Of a stretch of DNA of 64,000 nt, positions 49,602 to 58,941 are shown piece by piece; position 1 is the stretch's first letter, and every line of letters begins with the position of its first letter. A model generated the notes under the pieces. That model was given only the letters and a program-made list of their open reading frames with translations, made no database searches and was not told the DNA's origin. The translations under genes and the position numbers were made by a program. Source of the stretch: JAKVBH01 sp049800955 (GTDB taxonomy: Bacteria; Pseudomonadota; Alphaproteobacteria; Rhodobacterales; Rhodobacteraceae); the NCBI RefSeq assembly GCF_049800955.1, contig NZ_JBNAGA010000001.1:186001-250000 (forward strand), in the 5' to 3' direction.

Positions 49602-51173
49602 TTACTTCAGGTAGACGCGGTCCAGCGGGGTAGACGTCCCCCAGACACTCACAGGCGCATTGCCCACCGAGGTGGAGGACACTGTGTGGTAGGGCGAGGC
49701 CCAGATCGGGTAGAGCGGCAGCTCTTCGGCGAGGATCTGCTGGAACTCGGCATAAAGCGCCTTGCGCTTGGCCGGATCGTTCGTCGCGCCCGCCATGGCC
49801 ATCAGCTCATCCACACGGTCGTTGGAATATTGCTGCGTGTTGGACCAGATGACGCCTTCCTTGATGTTGTCGGAGCTATAGGTCCGGTGCACACCAATGA
49901 CCGGGTCACCCCAGTTGAAGACGTTGTCCATGGTCATGTCGAAATCCCATGTGGAGATGCGCTTGGCCCAGGTCGGGAAATCCGCCGAGGAGCGCACGGT
50001 CACATCGATGCCGATCTTCTTGAGCTGCGGCTTCATGTATTCGGCATAGGCCTTCATCGCGGGCCAGCCGTAGTCCACCGTGAGGCCAAAGCGGATGCCG
50101 TCTGATCCCGCAGGATATCCCGCCTCATCAAGCAGGTCATTGGCCTTGTCGAGATCGAGGTCATAGGAGGGCACGCTGGCATCATAGAAAGGGCTGCCGG
50201 GGTGAATGCCTGTGAGCGCGTCGGGCGCTGTGCCGAGGTTGAGCGCTTTGTTAATAAACTCCCGGTCCACCGCATAGGCAATTGCCTGACGGACCTTCGG
50301 GTCCGAGACCTTGTCAGCCTTGGTGTTGAAGGCCAGCCAGTTCACCGGACCAATGGCCGCGTAGCCCTCGCCGTTGACGACAAGCCCGTCGTTCTTCTTG
50401 AGGCGCACGATGTTGCGCGGGTTTTGCTCAAAGCCCGACATCGTCAGCTCGCCGCTCTCCAGCGCGATGGTCCGCGTGCTCTCGTCGGGCATGATGCGCA
50501 TCACGATCCGGTCGAGATAGGGCAAGCCTTCGATGAAGTAATCGTCAAACCGCTCGAGGATCACATGCTCGCCGCGCTTGAACTCCACGAGCTTGAAGGG
50601 GCCCGAGCCCACGACATTCTCGGAATTGGCGGGATGCGCTTTGGGATCCTGCCCGTCGCCGTAGATGTGCTTGGGAATGATCGAGAGGAGCTGCGAGGAC
50701 ATCGCGAGCAAAAGAGCCGGATGCGGCTGCGAAAGCTTGATGATGGCCGTGTTCGGGTCCGGCGTCTCAACGCTCTCAACAGGCGCAAACATGGATTTGA
50801 ACGGGTGGTTGGCTTTCACCGTGTCGATGGAGAACGCCACGTCTTCCGAGGTGATCGGCGTGCCGTCATGGAAGACCGCGCCGTCAACCAGATCGATGGT
50901 CACGCTGAGCCCATCCTCAGACACCTCCCAGGCTTCGGCCAGATAGGGCTGCGGCTCCCAACCCTCGTCATAGCGCAGGAGCGAGGCGAAGAGCTGTGTG
51001 CCGGGCTGGCCGGTGGCCGTGCCCGATTGGACAGCAGGGTTGAGGTGACGCGGGGTCTGTTGCAGCGCCATGGTCAGCGTGCCGCCGCGCTTGGGCTCGT
51101 CGGCCGCGGCGGATGTGGCCACCAGAGCGGCCATGGCCGTGGCGGACAACAGGTGTCGGAATGTCTGTTTCAA
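49602..51173 (-). CDS. Peptide-type ABC transporter substrate-binding protein (SBP_bac_5)
   Basis: A 523-residue binding protein. Signal peptide about residues 1-25 (LKQTFRHLLSATAMAALVA, cleavage near SAAA-DEP); mature start DEPKRGGTLTMALQQTPRHL is typical. The most likely start is a TTG at 51171-51173 with GGGAGA eight bases before it, since the only ATG upstream lies too far and adds an unlikely 30-residue lead. First gene of the operon and divergent from the amidohydrolase (227-base gap). Ligand unknown; a peptide, amide or amine related to the amidohydrolase substrate is plausible. Confidence 0.93.
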   Translation of the reverse strand: MKQTFRHLLSATAMAALVATSAAADEPKRGGTLTMALQQTPRHLNPAVQSGTATGQPGTQLFASLLRYDEGWEPQPYLAEAWEVSEDGLSVTIDLVDGAVFHDGTPITSEDVAFSIDTVKANHPFKSMFAPVESVETPDPNTAIIKLSQPHPALLLAMSSQLLSIIPKHIYGDGQDPKAHPANSENVVGSGPFKLVEFKRGEHVILERFDDYFIEGLPYLDRIVMRIMPDESTRTIALESGELTMSGFEQNPRNIVRLKKNDGLVVNGEGYAAIGPVNWLAFNTKADKVSDPKVRQAIAYAVDREFINKALNLGTAPDALTGIHPGSPFYDASVPSYDLDLDKANDLLDEAGYPAGSDGIRFGLTVDYGWPAMKAYAEYMKPQLKKIGIDVTVRSSADFPTWAKRISTWDFDMTMDNVFNWGDPVIGVHRTYSSDNIKEGVIWSNTQQYSNDRVDELMAMAGATNDPAKRKALYAEFQQILAEELPLYPIWASPYHTVSSTSVGNAPVSVWGTSTPLDRVYLK

Positions 51174-51400
51174 GGTGAGGTCTCCCGGTTGGTTCGATGA
51201 TCTCTGTATGCCTCGTGGGCCGGATCCTGACGGTATTGGGCCTGATATTTTCGCGTGTTGCAAGAAAGTTTACGCAAGGGCATCGCGCAAACGGCGCGAG
51301 ATCAGACGAAAGTTGTAAGCGCTGAAAATCATTTGTGCAGCCGCGAAACTTCTCTACCCTTGCTGCCAACAAGAACCATTCGGGTGAGGGAGCCTTTGTC

Positions 51401-53038
51401 GTGATCACCATCTATCAAGCCCGCAAAATCATCACCATGAACCCCGCGCGCCCCGTTGTGAGCCATGTGGCGGTGCGCGATGGAAAGGTCGTGGGCGCGG
51501 GCCCTTTGGAGGAGCTACAACGCTGGGGGGAGCACAAGCTCAACACGGATTTCGCCGACAAGGTCATCATGCCGGGGCTAGTGGAGGGCCATGCCCACAC
51601 GATGGAGGGTACGCTCTGGCGTTTTACCTATTGCGGGTATTTCGACCGGGTGGATCCCAACGGCAAGACCTGGAGCGGTCTCAAAAATATCGGTTCTGTG
51701 CTGGAGCGGCTCAAGGAGGCCGAGGCCAAGCTCGAAGACCCCGACGCGCCGCTGCCCGGTTGGCAACTGGACCCGATCTATTTCGACAATGCCCGCGTGA
51801 GCCGGGAAGATCTCGACCGCGTCTCGACCACACGGCCCGTGGGTGTCCTGCATGCCTCGGGCCATATCATGAACGTGAACACCAAAGCGTTGGAGCTCGC
51901 GGGGCTTCTCAAGCCCGGTGTCAATCATCCCGGTGTGCCGCTGGGCGCCGATGGCCTGCCCACGGGCGAGCTCAAGGGGCCTGATATCATGACGCCCGTG
52001 GGCGCTCATGTAGGGTTTGACCGCGACATGCTGGCCTGTGATGAGCGCGGCTTGCGGGACTTCGGCAAGCTCTGCGTGCGCGCGGGTGTGACAACCGTGA
52101 CCGATCTGGCCGCGCGGATGTCCGATGATGTGGCCGATATGATGCTGCGCGTCACGTCCGAGCCGCGCTTTCCCGCGCGCGTCATGGCGCTGCGCTTTTT
52201 TCAGGGGCTGACGGCGGAAGATCTCATTGCCCATGCCATGCAATTGCGCGAGCGCAGCACAGACCGGATGCGGCTGGGCGCGATCAAAGTCATCGCCGAT
52301 GGCTCGATTCAGGGTTTCTCTGCACGGCTGCGCGAACCGGGCTATTTCAACGGCGCGCCCAATGGGCTGTGGTACATCGCGCCGGAGCATATGCGGAAGA
52401 TCTACGATCTGGCGTTGGAAAACGGGCTGCTCGTGCACACCCATACCAATGGCGATCAGGCGACGCAGTTGGCCATCGAGACATTGGAGGCCGCCCTTGA
52501 TGCGCGCCCCACCCATGATCACCGCTTCACGTTGCAGCATTGTCAGCTCGCCGATGCCGCGCAATTCCGGCAGATGGCCAAGCTTGGCATGTGTGTGAAC
52601 CTCTTTGCCAATCACCACTTCTATTGGGGCGACGAGCATTACAATATCACCGTGGGGCCGGAACGAGCCGAACGGATGAACGCCTGCCGCACGGCGCTGG
52701 ACCATGGCATTCCCATGGGCATCCATTCCGACGCGCCGATCACGCCGCTGGGCCCGCTCTTCACCGCGTGGTGCGCGGTCAACCGCATCACCGCCTCGGG
52801 CCGGGTGCAGGGCGAGCATGAGCGCATCACCGTGGATGAAGCGCTTTATGCGATCACGCTAGGGGCAGCCTATACGCTCAAGCTCGATGGGGAGTTGGGC
52901 TCGATTGAACCGGGTAAACACGCCGATTTCGCCATCCTTGAGGATGATCCGACGGAGGTTGGCATGGACGGGCTCAAGGACGTGCGCGTCTGGGGCACGG
53001 TGCAGGGTGGGCGCGTGTTTGACGCCGCCAAGGTCTGA
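51401..53038 (+). CDS. Amidohydrolase family protein (YtcJ/Amidohydro_3 type)
   Basis: A 545-residue metal-dependent hydrolase. Metal ligands: MPGLVEGHAHTME (HxH), HTHTNGDQ and LQHCQLAD (His pairs) and MGIHSDAPITP (Asp). Final segment GSIEPGKHADFAILEDDP is the typical composite-domain tail. The start is a GTG at 51401 preceded by GAGGGAG; earlier starts in the same frame lie in the divergent promoter region. Five bases separate it from the CobW-type GTPase gene. Probably hydrolyses a C-N bond in the substrate of the divergent ABC transporter. Confidence 0.92.
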   Translation: MITIYQARKIITMNPARPVVSHVAVRDGKVVGAGPLEELQRWGEHKLNTDFADKVIMPGLVEGHAHTMEGTLWRFTYCGYFDRVDPNGKTWSGLKNIGSVLERLKEAEAKLEDPDAPLPGWQLDPIYFDNARVSREDLDRVSTTRPVGVLHASGHIMNVNTKALELAGLLKPGVNHPGVPLGADGLPTGELKGPDIMTPVGAHVGFDRDMLACDERGLRDFGKLCVRAGVTTVTDLAARMSDDVADMMLRVTSEPRFPARVMALRFFQGLTAEDLIAHAMQLRERSTDRMRLGAIKVIADGSIQGFSARLREPGYFNGAPNGLWYIAPEHMRKIYDLALENGLLVHTHTNGDQATQLAIETLEAALDARPTHDHRFTLQHCQLADAAQFRQMAKLGMCVNLFANHHFYWGDEHYNITVGPERAERMNACRTALDHGIPMGIHSDAPITPLGPLFTAWCAVNRITASGRVQGEHERITVDEALYAITLGAAYTLKLDGELGSIEPGKHADFAILEDDPTEVGMDGLKDVRVWGTVQGGRVFDAAKV

Positions 53039-53043
53039 CGCCG

Positions 53044-53952
53044 ATGATCCCCGTCACGGTGATTGGTGGCTATCTTGGCGCGGGCAAGACGACGCTGGTG
53101 AACCACGCGCTGCGCCATGCAGACGGCAAGCGGCTTGCGGTGCTGGTCAATGAGTTCGGCGCGCTGCCCATCGATGAGGATCTGATCGAGGCGCAAGACG
53201 ATAATGTGATTGCCATCGCGGGCGGTTGCGTCTGTTGCAGCTATGGCAATGACCTTATTCAAGCGATGATGGATCTCGCCAAGCTGGACCCTGCGCCGGA
53301 TCATGTTCTGCTGGAGGCCAGCGGCGTGGCGCTGCCTGGTGCGATTGCTTCAGCCGTCACGCTCCTGGAGGGCTACAAGCTCGACGGGATCGTCGTTCTG
53401 ACCGATGCCGAGACGATCCGCAAACAGGCCAGCGATCCCTATATTGGCGACACGATCGAGCGGCAACTCAGCGATGCGGATCTTGTCCTTCTGAACAAAG
53501 CGGATCTCGTCTCAGAGGACGCGCTTCAGGAGGTAACCAAGTGGCTCGAAGACAAAACGCCCCAAGCTGCCGTGATCGCTGCCGCCCATGCGTCGGTGCC
53601 CACAGCCGTGCTTTTGCAGGAGTTTGAAACCTCTCTGCCCGCCGCATCACATGGGCCCGCCGGCCATGCCGATGGTCTGTTTGACAGCGAGATCATCGCG
53701 CGGGAGGGGACCTTTGATGCGCAAAGGCTGGCGGATCTCCTGGTGTCACCTGCGCTGCGTCTTGTGCGCGCGAAAGGCACCGTGCAAACGCCCGAGGGGC
53801 GCGTGACCTTGCAGCTTGTTGGGCGCCGCGCCGCGCTCAGTAAGGCCCGCCATCATGGCGCACCCGGTGTGGTTGTGATCGCCGCGCGAGGGCATTTGCC
53901 ACGTGAAGCGTTGGAGCGCATCCAAGCGCAGGCGCGCGTCCCGCATCCCTGA
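53044..53952 (+). CDS. CobW/G3E-family GTPase, probable metallochaperone
   Basis: A 302-residue GTPase. Walker A GGYLGAGKT (residues 8-16), metal motif GGCVCCSYG (Cys62, 64, 65), base-recognition LNKADLV. A CobW C-terminal domain follows. Proteins of this class insert zinc, cobalt or iron into partner enzymes using GTP. Five bases after the amidohydrolase gene, so the amidohydrolase is the likely client, an inference from gene order. Confidence 0.93.
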   Translation: MIPVTVIGGYLGAGKTTLVNHALRHADGKRLAVLVNEFGALPIDEDLIEAQDDNVIAIAGGCVCCSYGNDLIQAMMDLAKLDPAPDHVLLEASGVALPGAIASAVTLLEGYKLDGIVVLTDAETIRKQASDPYIGDTIERQLSDADLVLLNKADLVSEDALQEVTKWLEDKTPQAAVIAAAHASVPTAVLLQEFETSLPAASHGPAGHADGLFDSEIIAREGTFDAQRLADLLVSPALRLVRAKGTVQTPEGRVTLQLVGRRAALSKARHHGAPGVVVIAARGHLPREALERIQAQARVPHP

Positions 53953-54089
53953 AAAGCCAATGTTTGATCCGATGTGGTTCGATTTTACCACCCACGGCGA
54001 ATTGCCTCAGTTTCGGCAAAATGGTAAAATGTTGGTTAAGGCGTGGAATTTTCGCCTGTTAACAAGGATGTTTTAAAGGGGAATTACCA

Positions 54090-54686
54090 ATGACATTCAA
54101 AACACTCTTGGCCTCTGCTGTGGTCTCAATTGCCATGGCAGCCAGCGCCTCCGCCGCGACGCTGACCGCGACGTTTGACGATACACCTCTGCGCGGGTCA
54201 TCCACGGCCGCCCCGAACGACATTGTGAGCCTGAGCATCTCGGACAAAGTCGGTGGTGGCGTATCGCTCACATTCGAAGGCTTGCTGAGCTCAGAGGGCG
54301 GCGGGTCGTTCTACGTTCAGGGCTTTGACGCCGCGCAGTTCACGGGCCCAACAAACATCTTTGACCCAACTTCGGCAAACGCATACAGCGAAGAGATTTC
54401 GCCTGATGGTGTTGTTTTCACCACAGATGGGCTGTCGGTGTTTCTCGGTGATAGCCTGACATTCATGTCTGTCGCAACTTCGCTGACCACGGCGGACTTT
54501 AGCGGTGTTACCGTCGGGTTCATCTCCACGACCGATATCGCACCCAACTCGCTGCAATCGCTCTACCGTGGCGAAATGTCGACTGTAACGACAGCCCCGG
54601 TTCCATTGCCTGCCGGTTTGCCACTCATGCTGTTGGGCCTCGGTGCTCTGGGTATCGCGCGCCAGCGGATCAAACACGCCGCTTGA
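54090..54686 (+). CDS. Secreted protein with VPLPA-CTERM-type sorting signal
   Basis: A 198-residue exported protein. Signal peptide MTFKTLLASAVVSIAMAASA with AlaSerAlaAla cleavage site. The C-terminus has the tripartite sorting layout: VPLPAGLPLMLLGLGALGIA then RQRIK. This VPLPA tail is recognised by an exosortase in Rhodobacterales. The middle is Ser/Thr-rich beta-like without catalytic motif. AAGGGGAA ribosome site; a strong terminator follows (54708). No exosortase gene is in the window. Confidence 0.9.
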   Translation: MTFKTLLASAVVSIAMAASASAATLTATFDDTPLRGSSTAAPNDIVSLSISDKVGGGVSLTFEGLLSSEGGGSFYVQGFDAAQFTGPTNIFDPTSANAYSEEISPDGVVFTTDGLSVFLGDSLTFMSVATSLTTADFSGVTVGFISTTDIAPNSLQSLYRGEMSTVTTAPVPLPAGLPLMLLGLGALGIARQRIKHAA

Positions 54687-54707
54687 TCTCTTGGTCCGAG
54701 CCTCACG

Positions 54708-54734
54708 AAAGCCGCCCCAAGGGCGGCTTTTTTT
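54708..54734 (+). terminator. Rho-independent terminator after the VPLPA-tailed gene
   Basis: AAAGCCGCCC (54708-54717) and GGGCGGCTTT (54721-54730) form a 10-bp stem with a 3-base loop, followed by a run of T on the plus strand. It lies 22 bases past the stop. Classical intrinsic terminator. Confidence 0.9.
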
Positions 54735-54877
54735 ATCGTGCGCTTGCATTACTCCCGCGCAAAGCGGTTTGCCGAGGCGAAGAATTTGAATGTGTCGGTG
54801 CGCAGCCCGTCATGAGCTGTTGCGGCGCGCGATGGCGATCAAAGGCCCTGCGTGAAAGATGCCGTAGTTTCGTGCGA

Positions 54878-57673
54878 TCACTCGCGTGCCCGCTCGACCC
54901 CTTCGGTGATGGCTGTCCGCAGCTTGGCCTCCAGCGCCTTTTGTTTGCGCGCATCGTGCAGTTTCAGGCCGAACATGTCTTTGACATAAAACGTATCGAC
55001 GACCTGCTCCCCATAGGTCGCGATCAGGGCTGAGGCGATGTTGACGTTTGAATTGGCCAGGGTGCGCGTGAGATCATAGAGAAGGCCAGGCCTGTCACGG
55101 GTGTCCACCTCGATGATCGTGTAGATCTCGGAGCCCTCATTGTCGAAGGTGATGGTCGTGGGCACGCGGAACGCCCGCTCGCGCTTCTTGATCTTGTCGC
55201 GGGATTTGATGGCTTCACTGGCGATAACTTCCCCGGCAAGCGTGCGCCGGATCATTTTCTGCAGGCGCGGAATGCGGGCCTCTTCATAGGGCGCGCCGTC
55301 ATGATCCTGAATCCAGAATGCGGCAGTGGCGAAGCCGTCTTTCGAGGTGAAGGTCCGCGCATCGACGACATTGGCACCAACCAGCGCAAGAGCGCCCGCG
55401 AGGCGGTTGAAAATGCCCGGATGGTCCGACAATGCAAAGCAGACCCGTGTGGCATCGCGGTCGTCGTCATGGTGGATATCGATGCGAATCTCATCGTCGG
55501 AGATATCACGCAGGAGATGCGCGAATATCTCATGGGCCGTCACGTGCAGGCCTTGCCAATACGGATCGTAGTGGCGCGCCGTTTCGGTTCGGATCGCTTT
55601 GCCATCCCAATCGGACAAACGCTCCCGCAGCAGCTTCTTGGCCTCTGCGCCGCGATTTTCACGGTTGAGGTCTTCCAGCCCGTTTTCCAATGCGCGTCGC
55701 GTCTGCCGATAAAGCGCGCGAATGAGAACCGCTTTCCAGTTGTTCCACGTCGAGGGACCCACGCCGCGGATGTCACACACGGTCAGCACGGTAAGCAGAT
55801 TGAGCCGGTCAACCGTTTGCACCGCCTTGGCAAAATCGCGCACCGTGCGCGGGTCTGCGATATCGCGTTTCTGAGCCATATCAGACATCAGCAGGTGATA
55901 GCGCACCAACCACTCCACCGTGGCGCTGTCGCGCGCGTTCAGGCCCAGCCGCGGGGCGACTTTTCGTGCGATTTTGGCGCCCAGGATCGAGTGATCCTCT
56001 TCGCGGCCCTTGCCGATGTCATGCAGGAGCATTGCCACATAGAGGACCTTGCGATCGACGCCTGTCTCGATGATCTCCGTGGACACGGGCAGGTCTTCGC
56101 CCAACTCTCCGCGCTCGATTTCCGCCAGTTCGTGGATGACCTGAATGGTATGCTCATCGACCGTGTAGTGGTGATACATATTGAATTGCATCATCGCGAC
56201 GATGTGTTCGAATTCCGGGATAAAAGCGCCCAGAACGCCGAGCTCGTTCATCCGCCGCAAGGCGCGCTCAGGATCGCCGTGTTTCAACATCAAACCGAGA
56301 AACAGCTTTTGCGCGGCGGGGTCGTTGCGGAAAGTGTCGTCAATCAAGGAAAGGTTGGCTTTGACAAGCCGCATCGCATCGGGATGCAGAAGCAAGCCCG
56401 TGCGCAAAGCCTCTTCGAAAAGCCGAAGCAGGTTGAGTTTGTCATCGAGAAAAGCCGCGTCATCCTGAATGGCGAGGCGGTTGTTAACCACATGATAGCC
56501 CGCTTTCACCCGTGGCTTGCGCGTAAACAGACGCTCCAGAAGAGGCAATTCCTTGGCATTGCTGGCTTCCAGCGAGGTCAGCAGGATCCGGGTCAGATCG
56601 CCCACCGATGTGGCATGGCGGAAGTAATCCTGCATGAAGTGTTCGACCGCCCGGCGCCCACCATGATCCGAATACCCCATATTCTCGGCCACCATCACCT
56701 GCATATCGAAGGTCAGCTGTTCGAGTGGACGTTTGGCAATCAGGTGCAACTGGCAACGCACGGACCACAAAAAGGCCTCAGCGGCTTCAAAGGTCCGGAA
56801 TTCCTCGGCGGTGAAGACTTTGAGTTTGACAAGATCTGCCGTGCTGTCGGTGTGGTGCACGTATTTGGCAATCCAGTAGAGCGATTGCAGATCGCGCAGC
56901 CCGCCTTTGCCTTCCTTGACATTGGGCTCCACCATATAGCGCTGGCCGCCTTGTTTGCTGTGACGGGCTTCGCGCTCGTCGAGTTTGGCGTCAATGAACT
57001 CCGCTTCTGTGCCTTTGAACAGCTCCGCCCACAGCCGCGTGTCGAGCTCTTCTGCGAGCTCCGCGTCGCCTGCCAGCGCGCGGTGTTCGAGCATGGCGGT
57101 GCGGATGGTGAAGTCCTCGCGCCCCAACCGGAGGCAATCCCGGATCGTCCGCGAGGAATGCCCAACTTTCAGCTTCAGATCCCATAGGATGTAGAGCATC
57201 GACTCGATGACGCTCTCGGCCCAGGGCGTGATCTTGTGGGGCGTCAGAAACAGCAGGTCGACATCAGATTGCGGGGCCATTTCGCCGCGCCCGTACCCGC
57301 CAACGGCCAATAGCGCCATGCGCTCGCCCGCTGTGGGTGTGTGGTTTTGGTGCAGAAACTGCGTTGCAATCGTCCAGGTGCACAGGACAAGGCTATCGGT
57401 CAGGTGGGTATAGGCGCGCGTGGCTTCACGCGCGGCCAGAGGGTTCTCCATCAAAGCCGCCGCGATAGCGGCGCGCCCGTCGTTGCGCGCGCGCAAGAGC
57501 CGCTCCTTGACCGCGCGTCTGAGCTCCTGATCATCCGGCACCGCATTGGCCAGATCGGAAATCTCGGCCGTTATGGCATCGGCATCAAAGATCGCACGGG
57601 CGGCATGAAAGGACGGGTGAAACGCGTCCGGCTCAGAAACCAGGTCCGGAGAAGCTGCGGGGGGCTTGTTCAA
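54878..57673 (-). CDS. glnD: [Protein-PII] uridylyltransferase / uridylyl-removing enzyme
   Basis: A 931-residue nitrogen sensor. Nucleotidyltransferase domain near residues 90-200 with GGYGRGEMAPQSDVDLLFL (catalytic Asp pair); HD domain near residues 480-600 with MLLHDIGKGREEDHSILG; two ACT domains at the C-terminus bind glutamine. It adds or removes UMP on PII protein according to glutamine level. The start is a TTG at 57673, the longest available and with AGGTGG upstream; no nearby ATG. Overlaps the LpoA-like gene by 41 bases. Confidence 0.97.
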   Translation of the reverse strand: MNKPPAASPDLVSEPDAFHPSFHAARAIFDADAITAEISDLANAVPDDQELRRAVKERLLRARNDGRAAIAAALMENPLAAREATRAYTHLTDSLVLCTWTIATQFLHQNHTPTAGERMALLAVGGYGRGEMAPQSDVDLLFLTPHKITPWAESVIESMLYILWDLKLKVGHSSRTIRDCLRLGREDFTIRTAMLEHRALAGDAELAEELDTRLWAELFKGTEAEFIDAKLDEREARHSKQGGQRYMVEPNVKEGKGGLRDLQSLYWIAKYVHHTDSTADLVKLKVFTAEEFRTFEAAEAFLWSVRCQLHLIAKRPLEQLTFDMQVMVAENMGYSDHGGRRAVEHFMQDYFRHATSVGDLTRILLTSLEASNAKELPLLERLFTRKPRVKAGYHVVNNRLAIQDDAAFLDDKLNLLRLFEEALRTGLLLHPDAMRLVKANLSLIDDTFRNDPAAQKLFLGLMLKHGDPERALRRMNELGVLGAFIPEFEHIVAMMQFNMYHHYTVDEHTIQVIHELAEIERGELGEDLPVSTEIIETGVDRKVLYVAMLLHDIGKGREEDHSILGAKIARKVAPRLGLNARDSATVEWLVRYHLLMSDMAQKRDIADPRTVRDFAKAVQTVDRLNLLTVLTVCDIRGVGPSTWNNWKAVLIRALYRQTRRALENGLEDLNRENRGAEAKKLLRERLSDWDGKAIRTETARHYDPYWQGLHVTAHEIFAHLLRDISDDEIRIDIHHDDDRDATRVCFALSDHPGIFNRLAGALALVGANVVDARTFTSKDGFATAAFWIQDHDGAPYEEARIPRLQKMIRRTLAGEVIASEAIKSRDKIKKRERAFRVPTTITFDNEGSEIYTIIEVDTRDRPGLLYDLTRTLANSNVNIASALIATYGEQVVDTFYVKDMFGLKLHDARKQKALEAKLRTAITEGVERARE

Positions 57674-58832
57674 GGATCACCACCTGTTGGTCTCGAATGG
57701 TTGCGACCGCGAGGCCACGTTCGTTTGTCCCATCAGGACGGAACCGGAATACGCCGCCAACGCCCTGAAATCCAGCCGATTGCATGAGGCCGGAGCGTGT
57801 CAGCGCGTTTTGGTCCCCGCGGGCGATCAAAGCGCCAATCGCGGCGATGCCGTCAAAACCAAGGCCTGCGAGCGGATGCGGGCTGGACCCATAGGCTTGC
57901 TGATAGCGGGCGCGGAAATTGCCAATCATGTTTTGGTCCGGCATCGCAAAGAGCGAGTTTTCCATGCCTTTGAGCAAAAAGGCGTCCCGGCGAACGTCAA
58001 AGCGTGCGAGGCCCGCGAAAGTCGTATTGGCGGGAGATATGCCCTGTGCGGGCAGTTGATCGAGGATGAGAGGCAGACCGCCCTCGTAATCATCGGTGAT
58101 CATGACGGTCGAGGTGCCCGCGCTTTGGATCGCAGCAGTTGCCTGCGCCATGGCAGAAGACAGGCTTTCTTGCGAGAAGTCATAGCCAAACGCGCCATCC
58201 ACGCGCACGCCGTTTTGCGCGGAGGCGGCCTGGACGGCAACGCGACCAAGCTGACCGGATGCGCCATTGTTGTGCAGGATCACAACCGAGTCCCGATCGG
58301 TGCGCTGCATGTAATTGGCCAGCCTGTTGGCCGTGTTGCGGAAGGTCGGGCCGAGAATGAAGACGTTGCCGCCTGCGATGGTGGCGTTGTTGGAGAAGGC
58401 CACCACATTCACATTGTCATCCGCGACGGCTACGCCCGCGGCATTGGCTGCCTCACCAAAGAGCGGGCCCAGGATGATTTTTGCGCCATCGTTGACGGCT
58501 TGCTGTGCGAGTAGCGCTGCGCGACCGGCGTCCCCGGCGGTGTCATAGACACGCAGATCAATCTGGACGCCATCAAGATCCGCAATCGCCAGACGCGCGG
58601 CATTCTCAAGGCTGCGCGCCACGGATGCCGCACCGGAATCCGATTTTGGGATCAAAAGCGCAACAGGCACGGGGCGCGACGTATCAATGGTTTGTCCGGA
58701 GTTCCCGCCTCCGCCGACACTCACGGGACCGAGCGAAATGGGTTCACATGCAGCCAGGGCAATCAGGCTCAACCCTGCAAGCGCCCGTTTGAGAAGGCCG
58801 CGCTTGGACGACGCCTTTGATTGAAGACCCAT
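57633..58832 (-). CDS. Penicillin-binding-protein activator, LpoA-like lipoprotein
   Basis: A 399-residue periplasmic-binding-fold lipoprotein. Signal sequence about residues 8-28 with lipobox LAAC; the mature part begins EPISLGPVSVGG, then LLIPKSDSGAASVARSLENA, typical of the LpoA/YraM periplasmic domain. LpoA activates the peptidoglycan synthase PBP1a from the outer membrane. Divergent from rsmI-yraN, the gene context found widely for this family. Confidence 0.88.
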   Translation of the reverse strand: MGLQSKASSKRGLLKRALAGLSLIALAACEPISLGPVSVGGGGNSGQTIDTSRPVPVALLIPKSDSGAASVARSLENAARLAIADLDGVQIDLRVYDTAGDAGRAALLAQQAVNDGAKIILGPLFGEAANAAGVAVADDNVNVVAFSNNATIAGGNVFILGPTFRNTANRLANYMQRTDRDSVVILHNNGASGQLGRVAVQAASAQNGVRVDGAFGYDFSQESLSSAMAQATAAIQSAGTSTVMITDDYEGGLPLILDQLPAQGISPANTTFAGLARFDVRRDAFLLKGMENSLFAMPDQNMIGNFRARYQQAYGSSPHPLAGLGFDGIAAIGALIARGDQNALTRSGLMQSAGFQGVGGVFRFRPDGTNERGLAVATIRDQQVVILEQAPRSFSGPGF

Positions 58833-58941
58833 AACCTGAACTCCCTGTTACCTCGCCCATGCGGCAAGTCTCTCTTGATTGTGCGCGATAATACGGTCAC
58901 GCAGGGTTTGGTCCAGAGGGAAAGATGGGGAAAGGTGGCGC

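Noticed and set aside
55301..57187. 628-codon plus-strand open frame opposite glnD
   Set aside because: glnD domains account for the region; the antisense product has no recognisable motif.
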